Of a DNA stretch of 64,000 bases, positions 33,984 through 44,353 are shown one piece after another (position 1 is the stretch's first letter; every line of letters starts with the position of its first letter). The notes beneath the pieces are model-generated. The model saw only the letters and a program-made list of their open reading frames with translations. It had not been told where the DNA came from and made no database searches. This stretch comes from Silene latifolia (lineage: Eukaryota; Streptophyta; Magnoliopsida; Caryophyllales; Caryophyllaceae): contig NC_133535.1 of NCBI RefSeq assembly GCF_048544455.1, positions 84,568,120 through 84,632,119 on the forward strand, written 5' to 3'. A program made the translations under genes and the position numbers.

Positions 33984-34840
33984 GTCTACACAGGTTTGAT
34001 CTTCTCCTGATAAACTAATATCCCTCTTCCAGATATAATATACCCTAGGAATGCTACCTTATTGACCATGAAGGTACATTTCTCAAGCTTCCCATACAAT
34101 TTATGCTACCTGAGTATTTTAAAACTGCTTCCAAATGTGACAGATGTCCAGATGGACTGTTGCAGTAGATGAGGATGTCATCATAGTATACTACAATAAA
34201 TTTTCCAAGGCAAGGCCTCAAAACTTCAATCATTAGCCTCATGAAAGTGCTTGGGGCATTATATAACCCAAATGGCATAACAAGCCATTCATACAGTCCA
34301 TGCTTAGTTTTGAAAGCTGTTTTCCATTCATCACCTTCTCTTATCCTTACTTGGTGATATCCTTGCCTGAGACTATCTTTGAAAAGATCTGAGCCCCACT
34401 GAGCTCATCCAACATATTATCTAACCTTGGAATAGGAAACCTGTACTTGATTATGATGTTGTTTATAGACCTGCTATCAGTATACATCCTCCATATTCTT
34501 TCTTTCTTTCTTAGGTACCAGTAAAGCAGGCACTGCACATGGACTCAATGATTCCCTCACAAACCCCTTTGTCATTAACTCTTCAATCTAATGCTGTAGT
34601 TACTTGGTTGCTGTGGATCACATCTGTAAGCTGGCCTGTTCAGAAGCACAGAGCCAGGTACAAGGTCTATGTGATGCTCAGTTCCTCTTAAGGGTGGCAA
34701 TCCACTATGCAACTCAGTTGGAAAAACCTCTTTGTATTTCCGAATCATAGGTTCAACCTCAGCAGGCACACCAGTACTCTCCTCAGTGTTGATTTCCCTT
34801 GATAGTAGAAACAACACAGGTTGCTCTTGCTTTAGCTATT
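33984..34840 (-). pseudogene. reverse transcriptase of element H
   Basis: The N-terminal block (RKYKEVFPTELHSGLPPLRG) is in 34575-34817, [22 protein letters not shown] in 34347-34538, and the core with [16 protein letters not shown] and the active site [10 protein letters not shown] in 34054-34278. Frame breaks between these three pieces make it inactive. The YYDD form and the protein blocks suggest a chromovirus-like lineage; I cannot name it further. Confidence 0.88.
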
Positions 34841-35071
34841 TGATCATGGCTGCCTCAGATAGAAATAACACTCCATTAACCTCCTCAGGCATGTTAGGAC
34901 TTCCATAACCTCCCTGGTTTGGTGGCAAGGGAGTCAGGGTGACTTTCTTGCCATTGTGCTTGAAACTATATACATTTTATTTTCCCTGGTGAATGGTGTT
35001 CCTGTCAAACTCCCATGGACTCCCTAAAAGTAGGTGGCAGGCATCCATAGGGACCACATCATATAACACTT
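34841..35071 (-). pseudogene. protease C-terminal end and linker of element H
   Basis: The minus strand reads VVPMDACHLLLGSPWEFDRN near 34995-35055, the C-terminal Leu-Leu-Gly block of a Ty3 protease; the N-terminal half with the active site is at 46199-46384, on the other side of element D. The last five bases (CACTT, 35067-35071) are the duplication made by D. Confidence 0.8.
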
Positions 35072-36829
35072 TGATCGAGTCCATTTCGTTTCACAAATTA
35101 AGCATATGTGGTCGTTGGTCAATGGTCGATACAAAACACAATTTATACTTCACAAACAACTCTACAATTAGTAAAGAGGCAAGTAAAGGTCGGATCCCAA
35201 GGGACGGGTATTGAAATGAGAATTCTATTGTAACTAGTAGTGTCTAAGGGGTGTCACAAATTGGGTTGATGTAGAAGGTTACTAAACTAAAATAGCAATG
35301 AAAATAAACTAGCAAGATGAATAAAATAAGGGGTGTAAACAATTGATTAAAGGCACTAGGGTGTCATGGGTTCATAGGGGATTCATGGGATATGATCATA
35401 CAAACATGTTCTCAAATTATAAGCAAGCAATTATTGTTGTGATGGATTGAGTTGGGTTATATCTTACAATCCTAGGAAAGTTTGGGTCCCGGAGCCGAAT
35501 CGATTAGATTGTACAACACCTACAAGTCGACTTAATCTTTCCTACTCAACACATGCATGGTCTAACAAGACTCGAGTTGGGTTATGTCTTACAAGTCTCA
35601 TTGAAAAGATAGGTGATGATAGTAAATGCAAGGATTCATAGGCTTAGCATTTCATCAAATATAACATGTGCATGTATTAAGATCAAAACAAGCAAGCAAA
35701 TAAGATATGAAAGCATATTAATTTAAGCATGAATCATTCCCCATGTTGGTTTCCCTAATCACCCATTAAACCCTAGCTAAGAGACTACTCACTCATTATC
35801 ATATTGATCATGCTAGAAAGGTTGTCAATCATACTAACATAATGAAACATGATGAATAAATGAAAGTAATTAGCAATAATTAAAAAGGGATTAAGAGATT
35901 ATACCTACTAATGATTCCAATAATAAAGCAAGAATAATAGAAGTACTTGAATCCTAGATTGAGAGGTTGTAAATCTCCCAATAATAACCCAAATAATCTT
36001 CAATTACCCAAAATAAAGTAAGAACAAGAGAGAGATTAAAGAACTAAAACTTGGATTAAAACTTGATTAATATTTGATTACAATATTGAAGAGAGATTTG
36101 ATTGATATTAACTACACTAATTATTGATAAGAAGAACATGCTCCTCTAATTAGACTAATGGGGTATTTATAGTGAAAATTAGGGAGGATGCATTAGGGTT
36201 AACTAAGGGCTAAACTAGTAATTACACTTTTTAAGTTGAGCAAGGAGACTCCGGTATTCTCCGAGAGAAGGGCTTCTCTTATCGTGGCTTGAGGAATGAA
36301 AACGTGCTGTACTGAAATCCGTGCGGATGGGAGTCGGGACGGCCGGATCTGGGCTGGAGGATCCGAGCGGATCCTTGGGCAAGACGCTCGGATTGGCGAG
36401 GGGGAATCCGAGCGGATTCCTTTGCGGGACGCTCGGATTGGGCTTGGGCGGACGGACGGATTGTGTACAATCCGTTCGGATTGTATGGCACATCTTTTCT
36501 TCTTCTTTTCTTCCCTTTTCTTCATGAATTCCTTGGGGATTTCCTTGGGGACTCAAGGATCCTTTTCTCAACAATGCTCTTCTACTATGCTATGTACAAA
36601 GGCCTTCTAGTCTTGTCTCTCCTTGATGCTTGGTCATTGAATATGATCAATTTAGCCTTGTTTTGCCATGAAAATGCAAGATTCTTACTCCTTTCCTACC
36701 AAGGGATCAAAATCTCAAAGAATATGCAAAACAAAGAACTAAAGATAAGAAATGACCCAAATAGGCACTAAAAAGCATGGAAACAATGGTAATTCGGGGG
36801 CTAAATATGCGCCAATTATGGTTACATCA
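35072..36829 (-). repeat. 3' LTR of element D, with TATA box and palindrome cluster
   Basis: Near-identical to 44354-46113. Minus-strand TATA box CTATAAATACCC at 36161-36172. The CG-rich cluster at 36300-36485 lies 130-320 bp upstream of it in U3 and holds GGATCCGAGCGGATCC (36359-36374), GGAATCCGAGCGGATTCC (36403-36420) and TACAATCCGTTCGGATTGTA (36466-36485). Confidence 0.95.
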
Positions 36830-38772
36830 AATATCCCCAAACCGAACCTTTGCTCGTCCCGAGTAAAGAGGTGACAAAGACTAGGACCAATACTAACCTA
36901 ACCTAATAATAATAGCCGATATGAGACAATTAGCGGGTCTCACTCCGCCCCTTCAACTCACAATAAGACAACCATGAGGTAGGATGCCTTCTTGCAAGGC
37001 AAGGTGGGTCTTGCCAAAATGGCGACACATCCAAACATTAAGCACACAAAAACACATAATGGATGCATCTACAAAAAGAATAGCCACTTTCCTCATCTAA
37101 GTGGCGGAAATTATCTACAAGGGAAGCAATTCAAGGGTACACAATCCTTCATAGATGCAATTTGTTCAAACTACTAAGCCTAGAAGGATACCAATAAATC
37201 ACCTCCAAAAGGTGTCAAGCTATGGTACCTTTGTCCTCAATCGTTAAATGCTTTTGTCAAGAGTAGACTCCCTATGGTGTTAGAAACACTGGAGGATCGC
37301 GGAATTCCCCCTCTTGCCTAGACAAGAAGAAGGGTCGTCCCCTCTCTACCATGCACAAAAATGGATATGATGGATAAAGGGATCGATAGATATTTGAGTT
37401 TCACTTTGGGAGTTTGCTTTTATTTTTGTTTTCCCCCCAATTTCATTGGCATTTGACATTTGAGAACACTTTCTTGCCATTTCTTTTGATTTTTGGCATT
37501 TCAATACTTGACAACTTTTTGAATTTCTTTTTGAACATTTTCAAAGTCACCCCAATTAGTAACGAGGGTGCCTTGTATTTGAAGCTTTAGGAGTCTATTT
37601 TGCTCCTCTTTTCTTTTGATGCATTTTTGCAAACTTTCTTTCATTTTTCATTTCATTGAACTCAAATTGATTTCTTTTTGTTTTGTGCCCATTCCCTTTG
37701 ATGACAAAAATGTGGTAGAACATGGATGAATGATAGAAGTATGCATGGTTTCAAGGGTCACCTTGGAATAAACGGTAGCCAAGGAGTTATCACACCACAA
37801 GGTACTCTTGACTAGGCCTTAAACCATGGGTCAAAGGATACTAGCATGACACATCCTAGGGTGTTTTACAAGTATTCTAACAAGCAAAGTCTTAAGAATA
37901 AAAAGCATCTACTAGGGCCTATATACACTTGTCAAGCTTCCCAAATAGACGGTTTCGCAAAATTTTCTAACATGCAAACTACATGCCATGATGCAACTAG
38001 CATATAAACATCCTAATGCATATGATTCTACCAACTAATATGCCAAATAAACTAAATGCAATCCTAAATTCACATTGTTGTACCGCATCAATCAAAATAA
38101 AGCCACATAGTCATTAACATAAAGAGGAAAAAGGAGATTGGAAAGATCATACCATGCGGTCTTCAATATCCTCATGTCTCGGATGTGGCGTAGTCAATCA
38201 AAGTGAACAAGGATAAACAAACACAATATATACAACAATATATACAAAGGAAATGAACTTGTTTTTGGTTTTTCAATTTTTAAATTTTTATGATTTTTTT
38301 GAAATTTTTCAATTTTTATGGTTTTTGAATAAAAGTCAAGTGTTAGAATTCCCATTCCCACACTAATATGGGCATTGTCCTCAATGGCCAAAATGATGGA
38401 AATTATGCAAAAATGATGCATGATTTCTATACTAAATGCAATTCTACACTAAGCTATACTACATGATGCATGGTTTTTGTTATGACGGAGAGGATAATTT
38501 AGATTACCTCCCGTTGTGTATGCATTAACTTCCCCAAACCAAATAAGACACTATTGCTAATGTCAAAGCATGGGTGAGTTCATGCACACACTATGCTATG
38601 CATGAAACTAGATTGTCATTTTGGATTTTCAAAAATGGGAACAATAAAGAACACCTCAATGGAACCGAGGTGTGAGTCCTTTGATGTTGCTAGGACTAAA
38701 CCAACAATGATCAAAATGAAATAAAATACAAAGAGATATAGACAAACCATGGGAGAGTAGGAGTCTCCAAGG
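36830..38772 (-). other. non-coding 3' region of element D
   Basis: No gene. It matches 806-2838 of element B. A short purine tract (minus strand GGTTTGGGGATATT, 36830-36844) next to the 3' LTR is the likely polypurine tract. It is unusual that nearly 2 kb separates the last ORF from this tract. Confidence 0.7.
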
Positions 38773-40377
38773 CTAGTCTTCCATCATGCTATTATCATCA
38801 CCACTTCCCTCATGAGAAGCGGTCACATTGCCACTTTCCTTGGCACTTTCTTCATCACTTTCTCCATCATCTTGCTCATCATTATCTTCACCATCTCTTT
38901 CTTCATCTCCACTTGCTTCTTCCTCAATATTATCATCAATTTCTTCACCATTTCCAACAACCTCATTGTCTTCCGCCACGTCCCTAGATGCACCCGGAAA
39001 TAAGGCTTCTCTATCCGCCCAACTAGGCAAAGGACAAGATGGATCAAGGAGTCCTTGCCTAGCTAGATGTAGGAGGGGAGGATATTGAGCCAAATATGCA
39101 TTCTTCCGATCTTCATAAGCTTGCTTGTGCATGGCTTGCATAAGAAGAGTGACATAGTCTTTTCCAATTTCAACTCCTTGCGGTTTGAACTCTTCATACA
39201 CAAAGGGGTAAGGTGGTATAACAATGGAAGAGGAGGGAGTTTCATGATCACCCTTTTGTTGTTGAATGATGTACTCGGCTTCTTCGGATAGGGGAAGTAA
39301 ATAGTTGGTCCAGTGGACACTAAGACGGCAAATCTTTGCGGGTAAAGTGAATGATCGAGCCTCACTAGTAAGCCACCCATACTTGGTATCAAGGGGATTG
39401 TGAGCAACCCACTTAAACTTGTTAATCAAGATGGACATATCAATAAGATGGCCACCATCCTTAGCCTTGTACTTGCTATCCTTATTGAAATTAGGATCAA
39501 AGTGCTTGGCTAGGACCGTGACAAGGCCGCCATTAACAATAACGGTTTGACCCTTCTTCCCACTATCTACATGGAGCCATCTATCAACCAATAGCCTCAA
39601 AGAATTGTAAGGCTTGGTGTGAATTCTTCCAATATTCAAAGTTGATTCAAGGAGAATAAAATCGAGTCCCGTGAAATGATTGGTGTCTTTCCTAGCAATT
39701 ATGGTATTTCCCACAACTTTGTGCCATATTCTTATGCCCGGATGATGGACCAAAAGAGCACGACAAGCATGAAAATCTTCAAATTTCTTCCCGGAGATTG
39801 CCTCCCAAAGAGGCTCGGGATCATACTTCCCATATTGCTTATAAAATTTCTCTTTATCGCTAAGACCCAAAATTTCACCCAATTCCGGAAAGGTAATGCG
39901 TCTACTAGTGTTAGCTAGACGAAACTCAATATTTTCCCTATTCTCAACTTTTGTCACTTTTAAAGAACTTAAGAATTCCAAGACAAGGGAGGGGTATGTT
40001 ACTTCCTTCATTTCAAACAATTTCTTCAAACCCATGGCATTGAAAAAGACTCTTGTTTGTTCAAGAACACCCAACTTCTCTAAGGCATCTTGACATATGA
40101 ATTTGGTGGATTGGATTTGTTTCATAGCAAACTTGACAAATGTATTTCTATGGGTATCGGAAATGAATGTTACCTCCGGAAAATGCAAGAGTTGATCGAT
40201 TACCGGAGTAGAAGGTGATGCTTCCATAGGAATTTGTTGTTGTTGTTGCACTACCAAGTTTGGTGTTGATACCACCATTGCCAAAGCTTTCTTTGCTTGT
40301 AGAGCTTTTTGCCTTTGAGAGAGAGCCTTTGCTTTTGGTGCCTTTGTTGCCTTTGTTGCTCCCTTTGTTCTTGCCAT
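38773..40377 (-). CDS. env-position ORF (ATHILA ORF-1-like) of element D, intact
   Basis: A 534-residue open frame from the ATG at 40375-40377 (MARTKGATKATKAPKAKAL, Lys-rich start) to a stop at 38773. It lies where Athila elements carry an env-like ORF and resembles the ATHILA ORF-1 family. Conserved blocks shared with B and C are CRALLVHHPGIRIWHKVVGNT (about residues 209-229), NHFTGLDFILLEST and NGGLVTVLAKHFDPNF. The last 60 residues are very acidic. I see no signal peptide, membrane segment or cleavage site, so a role in entry has no support from sequence. A basic N-terminus and acidic tail would fit a nucleic-acid- or chromatin-binding protein, which is only a guess. The open frame in an otherwise reduced element hints at recent use. 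Confidence 0.8.
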   Translation of the reverse strand: MARTKGATKATKAPKAKALSQRQKALQAKKALAMVVSTPNLVVQQQQQIPMEASPSTPVIDQLLHFPEVTFISDTHRNTFVKFAMKQIQSTKFICQDALEKLGVLEQTRVFFNAMGLKKLFEMKEVTYPSLVLEFLSSLKVTKVENRENIEFRLANTSRRITFPELGEILGLSDKEKFYKQYGKYDPEPLWEAISGKKFEDFHACRALLVHHPGIRIWHKVVGNTIIARKDTNHFTGLDFILLESTLNIGRIHTKPYNSLRLLVDRWLHVDSGKKGQTVIVNGGLVTVLAKHFDPNFNKDSKYKAKDGGHLIDMSILINKFKWVAHNPLDTKYGWLTSEARSFTLPAKICRLSVHWTNYLLPLSEEAEYIIQQQKGDHETPSSSIVIPPYPFVYEEFKPQGVEIGKDYVTLLMQAMHKQAYEDRKNAYLAQYPPLLHLARQGLLDPSCPLPSWADREALFPGASRDVAEDNEVVGNGEEIDDNIEEEASGDEERDGEDNDEQDDGESDEESAKESGNVTASHEGSGDDNSMMED

Positions 40378-40663
40378 TTGATGAACTAACCAAGTAAAGA
40401 GTCAAAAATCTTCAATGTGTAGAATGCCCAAATCGATTTTGAAGGTGAAAGGCTTTGCCTTTATGAGAACAAAAATCGACTCAAAGGTGAAGATTTTGTT
40501 CTTGGTTTTGATTGTTAATGAAGATGGAGTGATTGATTTGTTATTTGAAAGATGGTTTGATTTGATTTTGGTGGATTTTGTTGAGGGTTTTTGTTTTTGA
40601 GATGGAGAGGATGAGGGTTTTGATGTTATGGGTAGTGTTTATGAATGAATGAATGAATGAAGG

Positions 40664-41065
40664 TGGGGTGGTATTTAAAGAATTCGACAATTTTAGGACG
40701 CAGGGACAATCCGTGCGGATTGGGCGCAATCCGTGCGGATTCTACAGCTTCAAAATTTTCAAAATCCCGCCTAGAGACGGGCGGATTCTGGGGAATCCGC
40801 TCGGATTCTACTGAAATGGGACGGGCGGATTTCGTGCAGGACGGACGGATTCTTGTCCAGAGATTTTTCTTTGTTTTTCTTCAGTTGCAAGACGGGCGGA
40901 TTGTTCACAAGACGGACGGATTCTGTGAGACGGGCGTCTTTCCAGAAATCCGCTCGGATTCTTTGACAGTCAAGAATTTTTGCAATTTCAACACAGCCCA
41001 AGACGGGCGTCTTCTCAGCAGGACGCTCGGATCTTCTTCAGACGGGCGGATTCTCAGGAATCCGC
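40664..41065 (-). promoter_or_regulatory. CG-rich palindrome array and TATA-like box before the env-position ORF of D
   Basis: Between 40695 and 41065 lie about fifteen motifs with a CG-NN-CG centre, among them CAATCCGTGCGGATTG, GAATCCGCTCGGATTC (near 40794-40809) and AAGACGGGCGTCTT (near 41001-41014). In the sense direction they are followed by TTTAAATACCACCCC (minus strand, 40664-40679), a TATA-like box close to the LTR TATA box CTATAAATACCCC, and the ORF starts about 290 bp further. Confidence 0.55.
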
Positions 41066-41418
41066 TCGGATTGGTCCTTGTGTACACGGATTCAGTTCCA
41101 TCCGTGCACAAACGCATTCCCTTATCATTCTTTCTTTCTTTCTTTCAAATCTTGTGTTCTTCATTGTGGGGGCACTACTAAGGCATCAATAGCCTAGGCA
41201 ATTGCCATCCCCACACTAAGGTAAAGCACTACACATTAATTAAAATCATTAGTCCCTCCCTCACTTCTCTCTTACATGACAATTATTTTGATCAAAGTAA
41301 ATAAATCCAAAAATGACAAAATGCAATACAAAAATTGAAATGCAAGTTAGGGAGTTAGAAATATTTACAAGTGGTGGTTTAGGGAGGACTCCACCAAACT
41401 CTCATTCTTGATGAGATG
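41066..41418 (-). other. short spacer after protease of element D
   Basis: No gene. The segment near 41380-41405 matches 28235-28265, which in element C follows integrase. So in D the whole stretch from RT to integrase has been removed cleanly between the end of protease and this segment. Confidence 0.65.
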
Positions 41419-42768
41419 TCAAGGGGGCATGTTCAAGGTGTTGTTGATGTTGCTCAACACCTTGAAGAAGTAATCAAAAGCTTGTTCATTGTTATGGTAG
41501 AGGTCCTCAATAGACCGTGGCCCTTGTTGTTGATCATGATCGATGGCATGCCCAATGTAGGGAATAAAGATCCCTTCAAATTCGTCGTCCCAAAGACCAC
41601 AAACTTCATTGAGTTGATCATTGAAAATCTCTTGCTTAGATGGAGACAACTCTCCCAATTTCTTCTCTTGGCCAATGAGGCCATCATCTTCTTCCTTGGT
41701 TGATTTTGATGAGCTTTGCAAGCTCTCCTTGTCACAATTCACTTGCTCTTTGAATGGAGCATCTTCAACTTTCTTCCTCCATTGGAGTTCCGATTTCTTC
41801 CTTTCATCTTTCCTATTATAATGATCAATCATGAAACATGGCTCATGCAAACGAGGAGCTCTCATGGTTTTGTCAAGATTAAAAGTTATGCTTTCATCTC
41901 CCACTTCTAGAGTGAGCTCTCCATGTTTCACATCAATCACCGCACCCGCGGTGTGTAGGAAAGGTCTTCCTAAGATGATTGGAATGTTGGAATCTTCCTC
42001 CATATCAACAATGACAAAGTCCACCGGGATGAAAAACTTCCCAATTCGCACGGGGACATCTTCCCATATCCCTAATGGTGTCTTCGTCGATCTATCGGCC
42101 ATTTGAAGAGTGATATTGGTGCATTTAAGCTCTCCCATTCCAAACCTTTTACTCACCGAGTACGGCATGACACTCACACTAGCCCCTAGATCACATAAGG
42201 CTTTGTTGATCGTTGTGTCGCCAATGGTACACGGAATTGAGAAGCTTCCCGGATCCTTTAACTTTGGAGGTGAACTTCCTTGAAGTATTGCACTACTCAC
42301 CTTAGTGAAGGCGATAGTCTCAAGTTTCTGGATCGACTTCTTCTTTGTGAGGATATCTTTCATGTACTTTGCATAGGCCGGAACGTGATTGATTAATTCC
42401 GTGAAAGGAATTGAGACTTCTAAGTTCTTCACAATCTCCATGAACTTTCCAAGTTGATCATCAAATTTAGGCTTGGCTTGACGACTTAGAAAAGGAAGTC
42501 TAATCACAATGGGCTCCTTCTCTTCGGCTTTGTCTTCATTTTTCTTTGAACTTTCTTCCTTTGATGATTCCCCTTCTTTGGGACTTTGCACCACAACTTC
42601 ATTCTCACTAGCTCTCACAACTTCATCCTCAACTTGCTTCTTCGGTGCTTCATATCTTGTACCACTTCTCAAGTGAATGGCACTAACCGTTTCATGTCTA
42701 GGGGGATTACTTTGAGGTGGTAATTGCCCCTTTTGTCTTTGTGAGCTTGAAGATGCTAGTTGGGTCAA
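41419..42768 (-). CDS. gag C-terminal part and protease of element D
   Basis: An open frame of about 449 codons that continues the gag frame after a single TAA. Its N-terminal third is charged linker; the protease follows with the active-site block CDLGASVSVMPYSVSKRFG (near 42140-42200), the Athila form in which DLG replaces DTG or DSG, and NIPIILGRPFLHTAGAVIDV (near 41930-41990), the C-terminal Gly-Arg-Pro block. The frame ends with a TGA at 41419-41421, after which RT would be expected but is absent. Confidence 0.85.
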   Translation of the reverse strand: MTQLASSSSQRQKGQLPPQSNPPRHETVSAIHLRSGTRYEAPKKQVEDEVVRASENEVVVQSPKEGESSKEESSKKNEDKAEEKEPIVIRLPFLSRQAKPKFDDQLGKFMEIVKNLEVSIPFTELINHVPAYAKYMKDILTKKKSIQKLETIAFTKVSSAILQGSSPPKLKDPGSFSIPCTIGDTTINKALCDLGASVSVMPYSVSKRFGMGELKCTNITLQMADRSTKTPLGIWEDVPVRIGKFFIPVDFVIVDMEEDSNIPIILGRPFLHTAGAVIDVKHGELTLEVGDESITFNLDKTMRAPRLHEPCFMIDHYNRKDERKKSELQWRKKVEDAPFKEQVNCDKESLQSSSKSTKEEDDGLIGQEKKLGELSPSKQEIFNDQLNEVCGLWDDEFEGIFIPYIGHAIDHDQQQGPRSIEDLYHNNEQAFDYFFKVLSNINNTLNMPP

Positions 42769-44241
42769 TTATGTTTCCAACATCTTGGTGTGAGCTAGAA
42801 TGTTGTTGATGGTGGTGTCTTTTGCTTGGCTATCTTTTTGCATTTGAGTGAAAAATTCTTGTTGATTCTTTTGCATTTGGAGGACCGCTTTTTGGACATC
42901 AAAACCTTGGTCATTTTGGTGATTGTATGGATTTTGATTTTGGTAGCCTTGGTTTTGATTGTAAAAGGGTCTTTGATTTTGATTTCTCATGGGTGGTGGA
43001 GTGTATGTTGTTTGAGGGTTTTGAACATTTTGGCTTTTGTATGAGAGATTTGGATGGAACTTGGTGTTTTCATTGTAAAAGTTTGAATAAGGGGTACCAC
43101 TTTTGTAAGCTTGGAAAGCATTAACTTGTTCGGTTGTTCCCCTACATTCACTTGAGTCATGACCCAAGGTTCCACAATTCTCACATATCCCGCTTGGGAT
43201 TGATGAGGATGCCGTCATGGCATTGACATGATGCTTTGATGATTTTGAGTTTTCCTCAAGTCTAGCCATAGCTTGTTCAAACTTCAAGTTGATTGTGTCA
43301 ATGTGAGCACTAAGTTGAGCACCCAATTGAGTAACGGTGTCCACTTCATACTTTCCTCCTCTAGTAGCCTTGCGAGGCCTACTATATTGTGAATTATGGA
43401 CCGCCATTTCCTCAATCTTGTTCCATGTTTGATTGTCATCAACTTCGGTGAACATTCCATTTGATCCCATATTGAGAATGTTCCTAGAATCTTCATATAA
43501 ACCATTCCAAAATTGTTGCACTAAAAACCATTCGCTAAGTCCATGGTGAGGACATGAGCGACAAATACCTTTAAACCGCTCCCAAGCTTCATACAAAGAT
43601 TCTTCATCCCTTTGCTTAAAACCTGTAATTTGAGCTCTTAGCATATTGGTCTTTTCCGGTGGGTAGAATTTTTTGTAGAAGGCTAGAGCTAGCTTCTTCC
43701 AAGAATCTATTCTAAGGGTGGCCTTATCAAGGCCCTTCAACCATTGCTTTGCGGTGCCGATTAACGAAAAAGGAAATAAGACCCATCTTATTTGGTCTTG
43801 AGTCACGCCCGTTTGAGAGATAGCTTCACAATAATCGCAAAAGGTTTCCATATGAGAATGAGGGTCCTCACTAGGCATTCCCCCGAATTGGCTCCTCTCA
43901 ACTAGTTGGATGAAGGCGGACTTGGCAATAAAGTTTCCGGTAAGATGTTGTGGGGTAGGAGTACCATTTGGTAAATCCTCCTCGGTGGGTATAGAGTGTG
44001 ACGAGAATTTAGGCATTGTAGGTGGATTTTGTGTGGTATTGTTTAATGGGTTCTCTTCTCCTTCTATTGCGAAAGGATTGACAAACTCACTAGTGGGTTG
44101 AACAACTTCACCAACACTTCCCAAATTCCTCCTAACAAGTCTCCTATTATTCGTCAAGGTTCTTTCGATTTCACGGTCAAAAGGTAACAAATCTCTTTGT
44201 AACCTTCTAGACATGCAAAATATCAAACAACTCGAAAACAA
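42769..44241 (-). CDS. gag of element D
   Basis: A 490-codon open frame. The capsid domain is at residues about 120-290 (PSEDPHSHMETFCDYCEAI, FPFSLIGTAKQWLKGL, YKKFYPPEKTNMLRAQI), followed by one zinc-knuckle-like block CENCGTLGHDSSEC near 43155-43200 and an Asn/Gln-rich tail. Two ATGs are possible, 44241 and 44214 (MSRRLQRD); the upstream part MFSSCLIFC is also found before pol in element C and seems to be leader, so 44214 may be the true start. The frame ends at TAA (42769-42771) and the same frame goes on into protease, so one base change or readthrough would link them. Confidence 0.88.
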   Translation of the reverse strand: MFSSCLIFCMSRRLQRDLLPFDREIERTLTNNRRLVRRNLGSVGEVVQPTSEFVNPFAIEGEENPLNNTTQNPPTMPKFSSHSIPTEEDLPNGTPTPQHLTGNFIAKSAFIQLVERSQFGGMPSEDPHSHMETFCDYCEAISQTGVTQDQIRWVLFPFSLIGTAKQWLKGLDKATLRIDSWKKLALAFYKKFYPPEKTNMLRAQITGFKQRDEESLYEAWERFKGICRSCPHHGLSEWFLVQQFWNGLYEDSRNILNMGSNGMFTEVDDNQTWNKIEEMAVHNSQYSRPRKATRGGKYEVDTVTQLGAQLSAHIDTINLKFEQAMARLEENSKSSKHHVNAMTASSSIPSGICENCGTLGHDSSECRGTTEQVNAFQAYKSGTPYSNFYNENTKFHPNLSYKSQNVQNPQTTYTPPPMRNQNQRPFYNQNQGYQNQNPYNHQNDQGFDVQKAVLQMQKNQQEFFTQMQKDSQAKDTTINNILAHTKMLET

Positions 44242-44330
44242 TTAGAACAAACCTTGAGGAGTTTTACTTCCCAAGGTGAAAAAGACACAACTAAAAACAA
44301 TAAAAGAAATCTTAAATCAATTAAACACCG

Positions 44331-44349
44331 TCCCCCCAGAACGGCGCCA
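44331..44349 (-). promoter_or_regulatory. primer binding site of element D (tRNA-Asp, altered)
   Basis: The minus strand begins TGGCGCCGTT, as expected for tRNA-Asp, but then reads CTGGGGGGA instead of GCCGGGGA. Only the first ten or eleven bases pair with the primer tRNA. Confidence 0.8.
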
Positions 44350-44353
44350 TTTT

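Noticed and set aside
36199..36525. Overlapping ORFs over the palindrome clusters (also 40657-41181, 45498-45858, 27605-28002)
   Set aside because: Open in several frames only because GC-rich palindromes lack stops; both strands read alike.
40690..41060. CRISPR-like array of short repeats
   Set aside because: The spacing is irregular, repeats are short inverted motifs, and the genome is a plant; no cas genes.
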